Source: Rhodococcus sp. 06-462-5 (GTDB lineage: Bacteria; Actinomycetota; Actinomycetes; Mycobacteriales; Mycobacteriaceae). Taken from it: DNA of 64,000 bases. Shown piece after piece: positions 1 to 8,242 of the stretch (position 1 is the stretch's first letter; each line of letters begins with the position of its first letter). The notes under the pieces were generated by a model. It saw only the letters and a list, made by a program, of their open reading frames with translations, did not search any database and was not told where the DNA came from. The translations under genes and the position numbers were made by a program. The stretch lies in contig NZ_NOYD01000014.1 in NCBI RefSeq assembly GCF_002258315.1, positions 62,001-126,000 on the forward strand. The letters are read 5' to 3'.

Positions 1-513
1 GGCGGCGGTGAACGACGGCGAGACACCGATCTCCCCGATGACCCCGGGGCGAGGCCCGTTGTTCGAGGAGAACTCGGCAACGAGTCCCGACGCGAGTTGG
101 TCGATGCTCAGCGAGTCGACCTCGGCCGGGTGCGTGGCCTCGAGGTACCAGCCCGAGCCCATGACGACCCGGACCCCCGAGTCGCGGGAGTATCGTTCCA
201 GTATCTCGGGTCGACGACCGATGCCCGGTGGTGTCAGATCGACGACGGTCGTCCCGCCGTGGTCGGCAAAGGTTTTCAGGTCCGCCAACACAGCCGCCGC
301 GTCGTCGATCCGACAATTGTCGGCGCTGTGATACGGATTGTCGTGCAACAGCCAGGCGTCCGAGGCGGAGATCGGCCCGGAGAGGATTTGCGCCACAGTG
401 GGATCGGGCGATTCCGAGTACGCCACCGAGGCGTCGTTGTGCAGGTGCTCGTGTGGTAACACCAGCCCCAGCTCGCTCGAGTCGACCGGCCCCGTGACCG
501 TCCGGACGATCAC
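1..513 (-). CDS. Phosphotriesterase-family metal hydrolase, 3' part cut by window edge
   Basis: The visible 171 N-terminal residues begin at a GTG whose GTGA overlaps the stop of the upstream permease, so the gene is the last visible member of the LacI-controlled operon. The opening region has the HxH metal motif of the phosphotriesterase/amidohydrolase family (LPHEHLHND, His21 and His23). GEIG at 160-163 sits where the family has the bridging carbamylated Lys or, in PHP-like members, a Glu (Glu161). The family hydrolyses esters, lactones or phosphoesters with two metals. The substrate is unknown, but placement suggests it acts on the compound imported and phosphorylated by its neighbours. 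The C-terminal half lies outside the window. Confidence 0.8.
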   Translation of the reverse strand, partial: MIVRTVTGPVDSSELGLVLPHEHLHNDASVAYSESPDPTVAQILSGPISASDAWLLHDNPYHSADNCRIDDAAAVLADLKTFADHGGTTVVDLTPPGIGRRPEILERYSRDSGVRVVMGSGWYLEATHPAEVDSLSIDQLASGLVAEFSSNNGPRPGVIGEIGVSPSFTAA

Positions 514-1544
514 TGCTTGCCCGGTGCGCTCTGCAGGTGCTTGAACAGTGACGCCAACGAATGCCCACGCATGTTGATCCAGATGGCGACGAGCAGCACG
601 ATTCCGGTGATGATCGGCGTGAGGAAGGGGCTCACGCCGAGCAGCGTCAGCCCGTTGGCGATGATGCCGGTGAGGACCGCACCGATCACGGTGCCGACCA
701 CCGTGCCTCGTCCCCCGAACAGGTTGGTACCACCGAGCACCACCGCGGTGATGACGGTCAGCTCGAAACCGTTGGCGGAGTTGGCCGAGCCCGATCCCAG
801 TCGTGCGGCGATGAGCAGGCCCGCAATGCCTGCGGCAAGACCGGTGAACACCAGCGTCATCATCAACACTCGACGGGTGTTGACGCCGGAGCGTCGAACG
901 GATTCGACGTTGGAACCGATCCCGGTGACGTAGCGGCCGAAGCGTGTGCGGCTCAATGCAACTGCGCCGATGACGACCACGGCGAGGGCGATCCACGCGC
1001 TCGCCGAGAATCCGAGCCAGGACGCAGTGCCGAGCTTGGCGAACGCGGTGCCCGGGGTGATGGGGACCGAGAAGCCCTCGGTGCGGTACAGCGCGATGCC
1101 GCGGATGATGGACAGCGTGGCGAGGGTGACGATGAACGGTGGAATGCCCTGGTAGGCAGCGAGCCAACCGTTGACCAGGCCCCATGCTGCGCCCATCAGT
1201 GGAGCCGCGACGAACACCACCGAGGAGTCGACGCCTGCCTGGATGAGCTCGGCGCTCATCGCGGCGACGAAGGCGACGGTCGCTCCGACGGATAGGTCGA
1301 TCTGGCCGGTGGTGATCACGAACGTCATCGCGACGGCGATGATCAGAACCGGCGCGATCTGAGTGGCGAGGTTGGAGATGTTGGTGAACGTCAGGAACGA
1401 CGACGTGGTCACCGAGAAGACGAGAGCCACCGCGACGGTGACCGCGAGCATGGCCAGGGTCGGCTTGTTGGTCTGCTGCCACAGTGTCGGTCGCGCAGCG
1501 AGTTTCGCGACACTGGGCTGTGCGTTCTTGTCGAGAGTGCTCAT
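510..1544 (-). CDS. ABC sugar importer permease, RbsC type
   Basis: This 344-residue polytopic membrane protein is the translocation pore of a ribose/xylose-type (CUT2) ABC importer. It has about eight to ten hydrophobic segments and the RbsC-family loop VLGGTNLFGGRG at residues 269-280, which contacts the ATPase. Its ATG overlaps the stop of the ATP-binding gene by four bases, and its own stop overlaps the GTG of the phosphotriesterase gene, so translation is probably coupled. The family is clear. The transported sugar or nucleoside cannot be told from the permease. Confidence 0.92.
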   Translation of the reverse strand: MSTLDKNAQPSVAKLAARPTLWQQTNKPTLAMLAVTVAVALVFSVTTSSFLTFTNISNLATQIAPVLIIAVAMTFVITTGQIDLSVGATVAFVAAMSAELIQAGVDSSVVFVAAPLMGAAWGLVNGWLAAYQGIPPFIVTLATLSIIRGIALYRTEGFSVPITPGTAFAKLGTASWLGFSASAWIALAVVVIGAVALSRTRFGRYVTGIGSNVESVRRSGVNTRRVLMMTLVFTGLAAGIAGLLIAARLGSGSANSANGFELTVITAVVLGGTNLFGGRGTVVGTVIGAVLTGIIANGLTLLGVSPFLTPIITGIVLLVAIWINMRGHSLASLFKHLQSAPGKQ

Positions 1545-2323
1545 GGGCGGCCTTCCGGCGAGGACGGTGAACGCTGGGGAACCGGAGTGCGAGTGATCAG
1601 GCCGACGAGCGATTCGATGTTCAGCTCACCGATCGGTACGTCGTCGACGCTCTGTCCCTCGTACATGACGGTGATCCGGTCGCAGACCCGGAACAGATCC
1701 TGCAGGCGGTGGGTCACGAGGATGACGCCGACGCCCTGTGCCGCAACGTCCGTGATGAGTTTCAGGACCGATTCCACCTCGGCGACGGCCAGTGCGGCCG
1801 TCGGTTCGTCGAGGATCAGCACGTCGGGACGGAACGAGACGGCCCGGGCGATGGCGACGGTCTGCCGCTGCCCGCCCGAGAGTTGGCCGATCTCCTGGTA
1901 CGTCGACTTCACTTTGACATGTAGGTCCGCGAGGATCTTCGCGGCACGTTCGTGCATGCCGTGCCGGTCCAGGAACGGTCCCTTGCGGGGTTCACGGCCG
2001 AGGAACAGGTTGCTCGCGACGTCGAGGGTGTCGCACAGCGCCAGGTCCTGATAGACGATGCCGATCTTCTGCTGCTGCGCATCGAGCGGTGTCGAGAAGC
2101 GAACCGGTTCTCCGTTGACTCGCATCTCACCACCGTCATGTTGAACGGCACCGGCAAGGATTTTCATGAGCGTCGACTTGCCGGCGCCGTTGTCTCCGAC
2201 GACGCCGAGTACTTCGCCGCGTGAGAGCCGGAGGTCGACTCCCTGCAACGACTTCACCGGGCCGTACGATTTGGTGATTCCCGACAGTTCGATCAACGGT
2301 GTTGTCGGATCATGTTGTGCCAT
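1541..2323 (-). CDS. ABC sugar importer ATP-binding protein (single NBD)
   Basis: This is the 260-residue ATPase of the importer. Walker A is GDNGAGKS (43-50), the signature is LSGGQ (148-152) and Walker B is LILDEP (169-174). It has a single nucleotide-binding domain, as in FrcA, rather than the duplicated domain of RbsA, so it should work as a homodimer with the RbsC-type permease. The start at 2323 is chosen because the family's N-terminus (IELSGITKSYG) follows ten residues later. The reading frame extends further upstream, but that part overlaps the preceding gene and does not look like protein. The gap to the binding-protein stop is four bases. Confidence 0.92.
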   Translation of the reverse strand: MAQHDPTTPLIELSGITKSYGPVKSLQGVDLRLSRGEVLGVVGDNGAGKSTLMKILAGAVQHDGGEMRVNGEPVRFSTPLDAQQQKIGIVYQDLALCDTLDVASNLFLGREPRKGPFLDRHGMHERAAKILADLHVKVKSTYQEIGQLSGGQRQTVAIARAVSFRPDVLILDEPTAALAVAEVESVLKLITDVAAQGVGVILVTHRLQDLFRVCDRITVMYEGQSVDDVPIGELNIESLVGLITRTPVPQRSPSSPEGRP

Positions 2324-2327
2324 AGGG

Positions 2328-3341
2328 CTACTTCTCCAGGTAGTACATGTAGTCGCCCACGTTGGCGGGGGTGACGATCTGCGTCGGGACCGGGATGTCC
2401 GCGGGTGCGGTGCGACCACAGCCGAGATCGATCGCGGCATTCATTGCCTCGTAGCCGAATTCGAAGGTGTTCTGCTGCACGACGCCTTCGAGCCAGCCCG
2501 CCTGCAGGGCGGAGACAGCCTGATCCGACAGGTCCCATCCGACGGCCTTGATCCGGTCCTGTGCACTCTGGCTGTTCACTGCCGCGACCAACCCGATGAG
2601 TGCGGGTTCGCCGGTGGCGTAGACGTATTCCATGTCCGGGTTGCCGGTGAGCAGGTTCTCCGCGGCGGTCTGCGCGTTCTCCTGAATGTTGCGACCGTCG
2701 ACGACCGTCCCGACGGTCATGCCCGCGGCGGAGACCGTGTCGGTGAAGCCCTTCTGACGTTCGAGCTGAATGGTGCTGTTGAGCGCGCCGACGATACCGA
2801 CGGTGCCGGTGTCGTTCGCCAGCTCGGCGAGTGTGTCACCGATCTGAGCGCCGCCCTCGGCGTTCGCTGTTCCCACCTGGGTCGAGACGCCCGGGTCGTC
2901 GACGGTGGCGTCGACGGCCACCACCGGGATACCTGCTGCGGCGGCCTTGGACACGGATGGCTTGATGCCGTCGGTGTCGATGGCGTCGACGATGATGGCG
3001 TCCACGCCGGAAGCGATGAGGTTGTCGAATGCGTTGGCCTGGGTGACCGAATCGTCGTTGCCGCTGATGATCTGGAGGTCGACACCGGCTTCGTCGGCGA
3101 CCTTCTGGGCGGCGTTGTTGATCTGGTTGAAGAACAGAGCTTGCAGATTGATGGTCACCAGGCCGACCTTGAGGGTGCCGTTCTTACCGTCGCAGGTGTC
3201 GGCGACGCGGGACGGATCCGGAATGGACGACGCGGAAGCGTCGGTGCCGCCCGCGGTGTCGCTGGGGGCGGCGGAGTCGCACGCGGTGAGACCGAGGGCA
3301 AGTGCTGTGCCGAGGACGAGGGGGAGTGCGCGTTTGATCAT
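2328..3341 (-). CDS. Sugar ABC importer substrate-binding lipoprotein
   Basis: This is a 337-residue periplasmic-binding-protein-like lipoprotein of the ribose/LacI-fold class. Lys3/Arg4 precede a hydrophobic stretch and the lipobox LTAC with the acylated Cys at 21. The body has the two-lobed type I pattern, including GVDAIIVDAIDTDGI and IPVVAVDATVDDPG. The ATG at 3341 has AGGAG upstream and forms an ATGA overlap with the PfkB stop. It captures the ligand outside the membrane and delivers it to the permease. The ligand is not identifiable by eye. Confidence 0.92.
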   Translation of the reverse strand: MIKRALPLVLGTALALGLTACDSAAPSDTAGGTDASASSIPDPSRVADTCDGKNGTLKVGLVTINLQALFFNQINNAAQKVADEAGVDLQIISGNDDSVTQANAFDNLIASGVDAIIVDAIDTDGIKPSVSKAAAAGIPVVAVDATVDDPGVSTQVGTANAEGGAQIGDTLAELANDTGTVGIVGALNSTIQLERQKGFTDTVSAAGMTVGTVVDGRNIQENAQTAAENLLTGNPDMEYVYATGEPALIGLVAAVNSQSAQDRIKAVGWDLSDQAVSALQAGWLEGVVQQNTFEFGYEAMNAAIDLGCGRTAPADIPVPTQIVTPANVGDYMYYLEK

Positions 3342-4234
3342 CGGGTCTCCTGAAGGTCGACAGTGGCCAGGGTGGCAGTGAATTCGTTGAGTTCGGTGAT
3401 GCTGGGGCAGCCGCGTGGTCCGGCCGTGGCGCATGCCAGAGCAGCGGACGCCCCGGCGAGACGTGCAGCATGAGCCGGGGGTTCGCCTGCATCCACGAAG
3501 GCGATGTAGGTGCCGCAGAAGCAGTCTCCGGCTCCGACGGCGTCGACGACGTCGACCTGTACTGCGGGTTCGGTGATCGTCTCACCCGAGGGTGTCACCA
3601 GGGTCCACCCGTGTTCGCCGTCGGTGACAACGAGGTGAGTGTCGTGCTCGGCGGTCATCGTCGACCACCGTTCGGCGTCTATGCCGAAGCTGTTCTGCCA
3701 CAGGCTGCGTCCGACGATGACGTGATCGGCGAGGGCGAACGCATGGAGTGCGGCGTCGAGATCGTCGCAGCCGTCGAGATCGATGGCGAGGCTGACGTTG
3801 TCGGGCAGTTCGGCGGGGAGCATCTCTGCTCGGTAGCCGTCGACGAACAGTCGGCCGCCGTCGTCGGAGAGGGCCTCGAGGACGGCTGCCAGCCGTTGTG
3901 CGTCGTTGGCGTCGTCCTGGCTGATGATCGATCGATCACCGCCCTCGGCGATGAGAACGACTGCGGTGGAGAGGAAAGCGTCACGCGGGGCCCAGCTGGT
4001 GTCTACTCCGTCGTGCTCGAGTCCGGCGAGAAACTCGGTGGACCGGGCGTCGGGGCCCACTGCGCCGGCGAAGGCTACGCGGGCACCCATACGGGCTGCG
4101 GAGACCGCGGCGTTGGCGTTCATGCCGCCGTCGATCGTGTCGATCGCTGTTGCCTGCACCCTCTCGCCCAGCACTGGAACATGCGGAACATGCACCGTCA
4201 CATCGTTGTTGGCGTAACCGAAGAAGACGATCAT
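3338..4234 (-). CDS. PfkB-family carbohydrate/nucleoside kinase
   Basis: This is a 298-residue ribokinase-fold kinase. The N-terminal substrate loop DGGMNANAAVSAARMG (35-50) and the anion-hole/catalytic-base motif DAVGAGD (231-237, base Asp237) are both present, so it should transfer phosphate from ATP to a hydroxyl of a sugar or nucleoside. It lies between the BtpA gene (three-base gap) and the binding protein (ATGA overlap), which suggests it phosphorylates the imported substrate or a product of the BtpA-type enzyme. The substrate is not assignable. Confidence 0.9.
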   Translation of the reverse strand: MIVFFGYANNDVTVHVPHVPVLGERVQATAIDTIDGGMNANAAVSAARMGARVAFAGAVGPDARSTEFLAGLEHDGVDTSWAPRDAFLSTAVVLIAEGGDRSIISQDDANDAQRLAAVLEALSDDGGRLFVDGYRAEMLPAELPDNVSLAIDLDGCDDLDAALHAFALADHVIVGRSLWQNSFGIDAERWSTMTAEHDTHLVVTDGEHGWTLVTPSGETITEPAVQVDVVDAVGAGDCFCGTYIAFVDAGEPPAHAARLAGASAALACATAGPRGCPSITELNEFTATLATVDLQETR

Positions 4235-4237
4235 CGG

Positions 4238-5104
4238 CTATTTCCCAGCTGCGCGGGCGACGGCACGAACCTTGTCGCCTGCGACGCGTCCCCACCAGCG
4301 GGCATTCTCCTTGACCGACGACGCGATGATGGCCCCGTCGCATTCCTTCATCAGCTCGCCCACGTTGGCCGCGGTGATGCCGGAGCCGATGATGACAGGA
4401 AGCATCGTGTTGTTCTTGATCACCGAGACTTCGTCCACGGAGGCGGCGTCTCCGGTGCGGGAGCCGGTGGCGATGAGGACGTCGGCGTCGAAGAACTCGG
4501 CGTCCTCGGTCTGTTCGGCGATCGTGCGGTCCGCGACGATGGCATGCGCGCCGTGCTTGACGTGCACGTCCGCGAAGATCTTGACCGGGTCGGCACCGAT
4601 GCGGTGGCGGAAGCGGGTGGTCTTGGCGGCCTGACCTTCGATGAATCCTTCGTTGGCTATGTACGCGTTGGCCCACTGGTTGACGCGGACGAAGCTCGCG
4701 CCCGCTGCCCACGCTGCGGCCACACCGCATTCGCCGGCATTGGACAGGATGCTCACGCCGACGCGGTCGCCGAAGTCGCCGACGACGGCGGCGGTGACGA
4801 CGCCCATGCTGGCCGCGGTTTCGTATCCGTGTTCACCCGGCTTGAGAAAGGGTATGTCCCAATGATTCTCGACGATGACTCCGTCGAAACCATTGTCGAT
4901 GTATGCGTGTGCCTCGGCCAGGGCGAACTCGGAGATCTCCGAGACGGGCCGGCCCTTGTAATGCGGGCTGCCGGGGAGGGCGGGCAGGTGGATGGCACCG
5001 ATGAGTGCTGGTGCCGAGGTGAACATCGCGGCCAGAGCCGACGGCTTGGTCGGAAAGACTCCCAGCGACTGCTCGGGGTGCTGATCCGACAGGGACGTAC
5101 TCAC
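4238..5104 (-). CDS. BtpA/SgcQ-family TIM-barrel protein
   Basis: This 288-residue protein belongs to the BtpA family (photosystem I biogenesis protein BtpA and the enteric SgcQ proteins). Typical segments are IGAIHLPALPGSP near residue 36, GVIVENHWDIPF, the ADVHVKHGAHA region and the C-terminal VIIGSGITAANV barrel strand. Outside cyanobacteria these proteins occur in sugar or nucleoside operons, and their reaction is poorly known. It is the first gene of the operon, downstream of two LacI-type palindromes. An enzymatic role (aldolase- or phosphorylase-like TIM barrel) is inferred. Confidence 0.85.
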   Translation of the reverse strand: MSTSLSDQHPEQSLGVFPTKPSALAAMFTSAPALIGAIHLPALPGSPHYKGRPVSEISEFALAEAHAYIDNGFDGVIVENHWDIPFLKPGEHGYETAASMGVVTAAVVGDFGDRVGVSILSNAGECGVAAAWAAGASFVRVNQWANAYIANEGFIEGQAAKTTRFRHRIGADPVKIFADVHVKHGAHAIVADRTIAEQTEDAEFFDADVLIATGSRTGDAASVDEVSVIKNNTMLPVIIGSGITAANVGELMKECDGAIIASSVKENARWWGRVAGDKVRAVARAAGK

Positions 5105-5141
5105 GTAGGGAACTCCTCGGGTGATCGTCGGGCGAGATCAT

Positions 5142-5153
5142 GTAATCGATTAC
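5142..5153. promoter_or_regulatory. LacI-type operator 1
   Basis: GTAATCGATTAC is a perfect 12-bp palindrome with the central CG typical of LacI/GalR operators. It lies 38 bp upstream of the BtpA start and on the operon side of the divergent region. A second, near-identical site lies 64 bp further on. Confidence 0.65.
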
Positions 5154-5217
5154 CTCGCATGTATGCACCGTAAGGGATCGGTACCTATTCATGTCAAGGA
5201 ATTTCGGAGTCGTTTAT

Positions 5218-5229
5218 GTAAACGATTGC
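5218..5229. promoter_or_regulatory. LacI-type operator 2
   Basis: GTAAACGATTGC matches operator 1 with two changes in twelve positions and keeps the central CG. The centre-to-centre distance is 76 bp, about seven helical turns, which would suit looping by a LacI-family dimer pair. It lies about 75 bp upstream of the lacI-type gene. Confidence 0.55.
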
Positions 5230-5305
5230 CTCTACTGTGTAAACAGCAACGCAAGCGACCGCGCGGTTCGATAGCCTCGGGTCCACACGTGAGAGTAGGA
5301 GTTGG

Positions 5306-6331
5306 ATGCGTAAAGCAACCATTCGCGACGTTGCCGAGCGCGCAGGCGTCTCGACGGCCACGGTGTCTCGAGCGCTCTCGGGCTCGCGTCCGGTCTCGGA
5401 AGACGTTGCTGCCACCATCCGACGGGCGGCCGAAGATCTGGGATATTCGGGCAACATCATCGCCAGTTCCCTGCGCCGCAACAGAACGGACACCGTCGGC
5501 ATGGTGGTGCCGAGTATTGCCAACCCCTTCTTCACCTCGCTGGTGGTCAACGTCGAGCATGTGCTGTCACAGCGCGGCTTGCAATTGTTTCTGTGCGACT
5601 CCCGATCCGACCCGGACGTCGAAGCGCAGAGACTGCGCAGCTTGGTCTCGCGTCAGGTCGACGGCATCATCATCAGCCCGTGCCATGGCGAGCGGTCCGC
5701 AGAGGCCGTGCGCACAACGGCTCGCGCGATTCCTGTCGTCCAACTCGACCGGTTCGCGCTCGACACCCACACCGACTGGGTCGGGGTCGACGACGATGCC
5801 GCACAGGCGCTGGTGATGGACCACCTTGCCGCTCTCGGTGTTCGGAGCGCGGCATTCATCAGTTCCGAACTGACCAACTCGTCGACCGAGCTACGTCGAG
5901 CAGGCTTCTTCCGCCACGCGGAGCGAGTGGGTATCGAGACACGAGAGGAGTGGACGCTGTTGGGCGACTACTCGATCGACTGGGGCCGCGAGTCGTCTCG
6001 GCCCATACTCGAAGCAGCCTCTCGTCCCGACGCGGTGGTGTGTGCCGACGATCTGATCGCGCTCGGTGTGTTGCAGAGTTGCCAGGCTCTCGGACTGTCG
6101 GTTCCGACCGATGTCATGGTGACCGGGTTCGACGACATTCCGTTCTCCGCGTTGAGCAATCCGCCGCTGACCACCGTCCGGCAGCCGCAGGAACGGATTG
6201 CTGCCGAGGCCACTCGGCTGTTGGATCAGGCGATGAACAGTGACGAGACGGGCACCGCGCACATCGCTCTGCAGGCGGAGTTGGTGGTCCGTCAGTCGAC
6301 GGTCGGCCAGGCGCGCGTCACTGCGGTGTAG
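5306..6331 (+). CDS. LacI-family transcriptional regulator
   Basis: This is a 341-residue LacI/GalR regulator. The N-terminal helix-turn-helix covers about residues 5-24 (GVSTATVSRALSG), followed by the hinge helix (IIASSLRRNRT) and a periplasmic-binding-protein-like effector domain (VGMVVPSIANPFF to VTGFDDIPFSALS). It is divergent from the BtpA-PfkB-ABC-phosphotriesterase operon and two matching palindromes lie between them. It therefore very probably represses that operon until the imported ligand or its phosphate binds. Its 3' end overlaps the convergent M20 gene by 40 bp. Confidence 0.93.
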   Translation: MRKATIRDVAERAGVSTATVSRALSGSRPVSEDVAATIRRAAEDLGYSGNIIASSLRRNRTDTVGMVVPSIANPFFTSLVVNVEHVLSQRGLQLFLCDSRSDPDVEAQRLRSLVSRQVDGIIISPCHGERSAEAVRTTARAIPVVQLDRFALDTHTDWVGVDDDAAQALVMDHLAALGVRSAAFISSELTNSSTELRRAGFFRHAERVGIETREEWTLLGDYSIDWGRESSRPILEAASRPDAVVCADDLIALGVLQSCQALGLSVPTDVMVTGFDDIPFSALSNPPLTTVRQPQERIAAEATRLLDQAMNSDETGTAHIALQAELVVRQSTVGQARVTAV

Positions 6332-7389
6332 GCGGTGATGGCCGCATCGAGTTCGTCGAGCGTGACGGTTTCGTCGGCGGCATGCATCAGGGCCGGAGTC
6401 CCCGGTCCCCACACGACGATCGGCGCACCGGGAGCCGCCGCGGCGATGATGGACGCGTCGGTGAAGTACGTGACCGGTTCTGTCGCAACGGAATGCGGCA
6501 GCTCGTCGATCCAGCCGTTGCCACCGGCCGTCCGCACACCGGGCAGATCGATCCGCGCCTCGACGCGGTCGACCTCGGGTTGATCCCGCCACCACGACAG
6601 CAATGTCGAGCCGTCACCGACGGTCCGGTGATCGACGACGACGTGTGCGGTGTCCGGGACGATGTTGGGGGCCGAACCCCCGTCGATCAACCCGACGTTG
6701 AACGTCTCGGTACCCAGGAACGGATCCGTCGACAGTGGGAGTTCGGTGCGGGCTCGGGCCAGGACATCGACGAGCTTCATGATTGCACTCTCGCCTCGCT
6801 GGGGCGTGCTGCCGTGTGCTGCAATGCCTTTGGTGGTGACATCGACCCACAATGCTCCGCGATGGCCTAGATGAACCTGGTTTCCTGTCGCCTCGGGCAC
6901 CACGACGGCACCCACCGAACACTCGGCGACGGCGTGGCGGGCGGCGAGCGCTCCGAGTGAGCCGATCTCTTCGTCGCTCGTGAGCAACAGTGCTGCGGGA
7001 ACACCGTTCTCGAAGGCTTCGAGCACAGCGGCCGTCGCGGCCACCAGGCCTGCCTTCATATCGGACGTACCCCGGCCTCGCATCACTCCGCCCTCGACGT
7101 CTGCGGCGAACGGATCGAACTGCCAGTTCGATAGATCGCCTGCGGGAACGGTATCGACGTGGCAGGCGAACATCAGTCGCGTGGTCGTGGGAGGGGCGTC
7201 GTTGGTGATCAGCAGCCACGGGTGCGCGCCGTCCCGATCTCCCTCGACCGCAATGCCGGTCGTCCGCGCCCTCAGAACGGATACGACGGCGTCCATCGAG
7301 GAACGTTGGGGCACCGGGTCGCCGGACACGGTGCGTTGTGCGACCAGTTCGGTGAGCATGCCCACGGCAGTGGTGCGGTCAAGTGCCAT
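6292..7389 (-). CDS. M20-family metallopeptidase (ArgE/DapE type)
   Basis: This is a 365-residue zinc amidohydrolase of the M20 family. It shows the metal and catalytic motifs HVDTVP (His77, Asp79), GRGTSDMKAG and SDEEIGSLG. The middle holds the dimerisation lid, and ALMHAADE near the C-terminus carries the last metal-side His. Such enzymes deacylate N-acyl amino acids or cleave dipeptides. The ATG at 7389 is preferred, and a GTG three codons earlier is possible. The start lies inside the end of the epoxide-hydrolase-like gene, so the two are probably co-transcribed. The exact substrate is unknown. Confidence 0.87.
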   Translation of the reverse strand: MALDRTTAVGMLTELVAQRTVSGDPVPQRSSMDAVVSVLRARTTGIAVEGDRDGAHPWLLITNDAPPTTTRLMFACHVDTVPAGDLSNWQFDPFAADVEGGVMRGRGTSDMKAGLVAATAAVLEAFENGVPAALLLTSDEEIGSLGALAARHAVAECSVGAVVVPEATGNQVHLGHRGALWVDVTTKGIAAHGSTPQRGESAIMKLVDVLARARTELPLSTDPFLGTETFNVGLIDGGSAPNIVPDTAHVVVDHRTVGDGSTLLSWWRDQPEVDRVEARIDLPGVRTAGGNGWIDELPHSVATEPVTYFTDASIIAAAAPGAPIVVWGPGTPALMHAADETVTLDELDAAITAYTAVTRAWPTVD

Positions 7390-8242
7390 GGGGAGCACTC
7401 AACCGCATCACTGCAGCGGCGGCCGCATCGGGTGCTTGGGTCGGAATCCAGTGCGAGACGCCGGGCAACACTGTCAATGTGTAGGCCGCGTCGACGTGCC
7501 GTTGGGCACTCTCGACGGTGGAGCGTCCGATGAATGTGTCACCGTCACTCCACACCATCGACGTCGGCACGGTGATGCGCAGGCGGCCGATGCCCGGGTT
7601 CGAGAACGGCAGTCCGCGATACCAGGTGACAGCGAAGGGCAGCGCGCCGTAGTCGACGATCTCCGTCCGCGTGCGTTCGAGATCGGCTTCGGTCATTCCG
7701 CTTTTCTCGTACCATCTTTCGGCCCTGCGGCCGGGTTGCATCATCCACTTCTCGGGCAGCACCGGCAATTGGAAGAACGCGAAGTACCAGGAATGCAGTA
7801 TCTGTTTCGAGCTGAGCAGACCGGTCATGAATGCGCCGGGGTGCGGAACCGAGAGCGCCGTCAGGGACGAGACCAGGTCGGGACGTCGACCGGCGGTGAC
7901 CCAGGCGATGTTCGCTCCCCAGTCGTGTCCGACAAGGTGAACCGGCGTTCCGATGAGGTCGATCAGGGCGACCACATCGCCCACCAGTGCGCCGACGCGA
8001 TAGTCTCGTCGCCTCGTGGGCCGGGCGCGTGGGGAGTATCCGCGCTGATCCGGTGCGATCGTGCGCATCCCGTGCTCGTTGAGTATCTCCATCACCGCGG
8101 ACCACGACGATGCACGTTCGGGAAATCCGTGCAGCAACAACACGACCGGGCCGTCGAGCGGTCCCTGGTCGAGGACGTCGAACACGAGACCGGCGTGGGT
8201 GTACTCGGTGATTCGTTCGGGTGCAGAGCCGCTCGTCAGCAT
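7379..8242 (-). CDS. Alpha/beta hydrolase, epoxide-hydrolase-like
   Basis: This is a 287-residue alpha/beta hydrolase. It has the epoxide-hydrolase oxyanion motif HGFPE (38-42) and an aspartate nucleophile in GHDWG (Asp107), with the catalytic His in GVSHW (about 264). An Asp nucleophile next to HGFPE separates epoxide hydrolases and dehalogenases from serine esterases. No signal peptide is seen, so it is cytoplasmic. The start overlaps the end of the LIP lipoprotein gene by seven bases. The natural epoxide is unknown. Confidence 0.85.
   Translation of the reverse strand: MLTSGSAPERITEYTHAGLVFDVLDQGPLDGPVVLLLHGFPERASSWSAVMEILNEHGMRTIAPDQRGYSPRARPTRRRDYRVGALVGDVVALIDLIGTPVHLVGHDWGANIAWVTAGRRPDLVSSLTALSVPHPGAFMTGLLSSKQILHSWYFAFFQLPVLPEKWMMQPGRRAERWYEKSGMTEADLERTRTEIVDYGALPFAVTWYRGLPFSNPGIGRLRITVPTSMVWSDGDTFIGRSTVESAQRHVDAAYTLTVLPGVSHWIPTQAPDAAAAAVMRLSAPHGT

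Noticed and set aside
3470-5173. 567-codon plus-strand frame
   Set aside because: It is antisense to the PfkB and BtpA genes, which have clear motifs. The translation is low-complexity Gly/Val/Asp.
6292-6331. 40-bp tail-to-tail overlap of the LacI and M20 genes
   Set aside because: Both reading frames are well supported and such overlaps are common in compact genomes, so it needs no special explanation.
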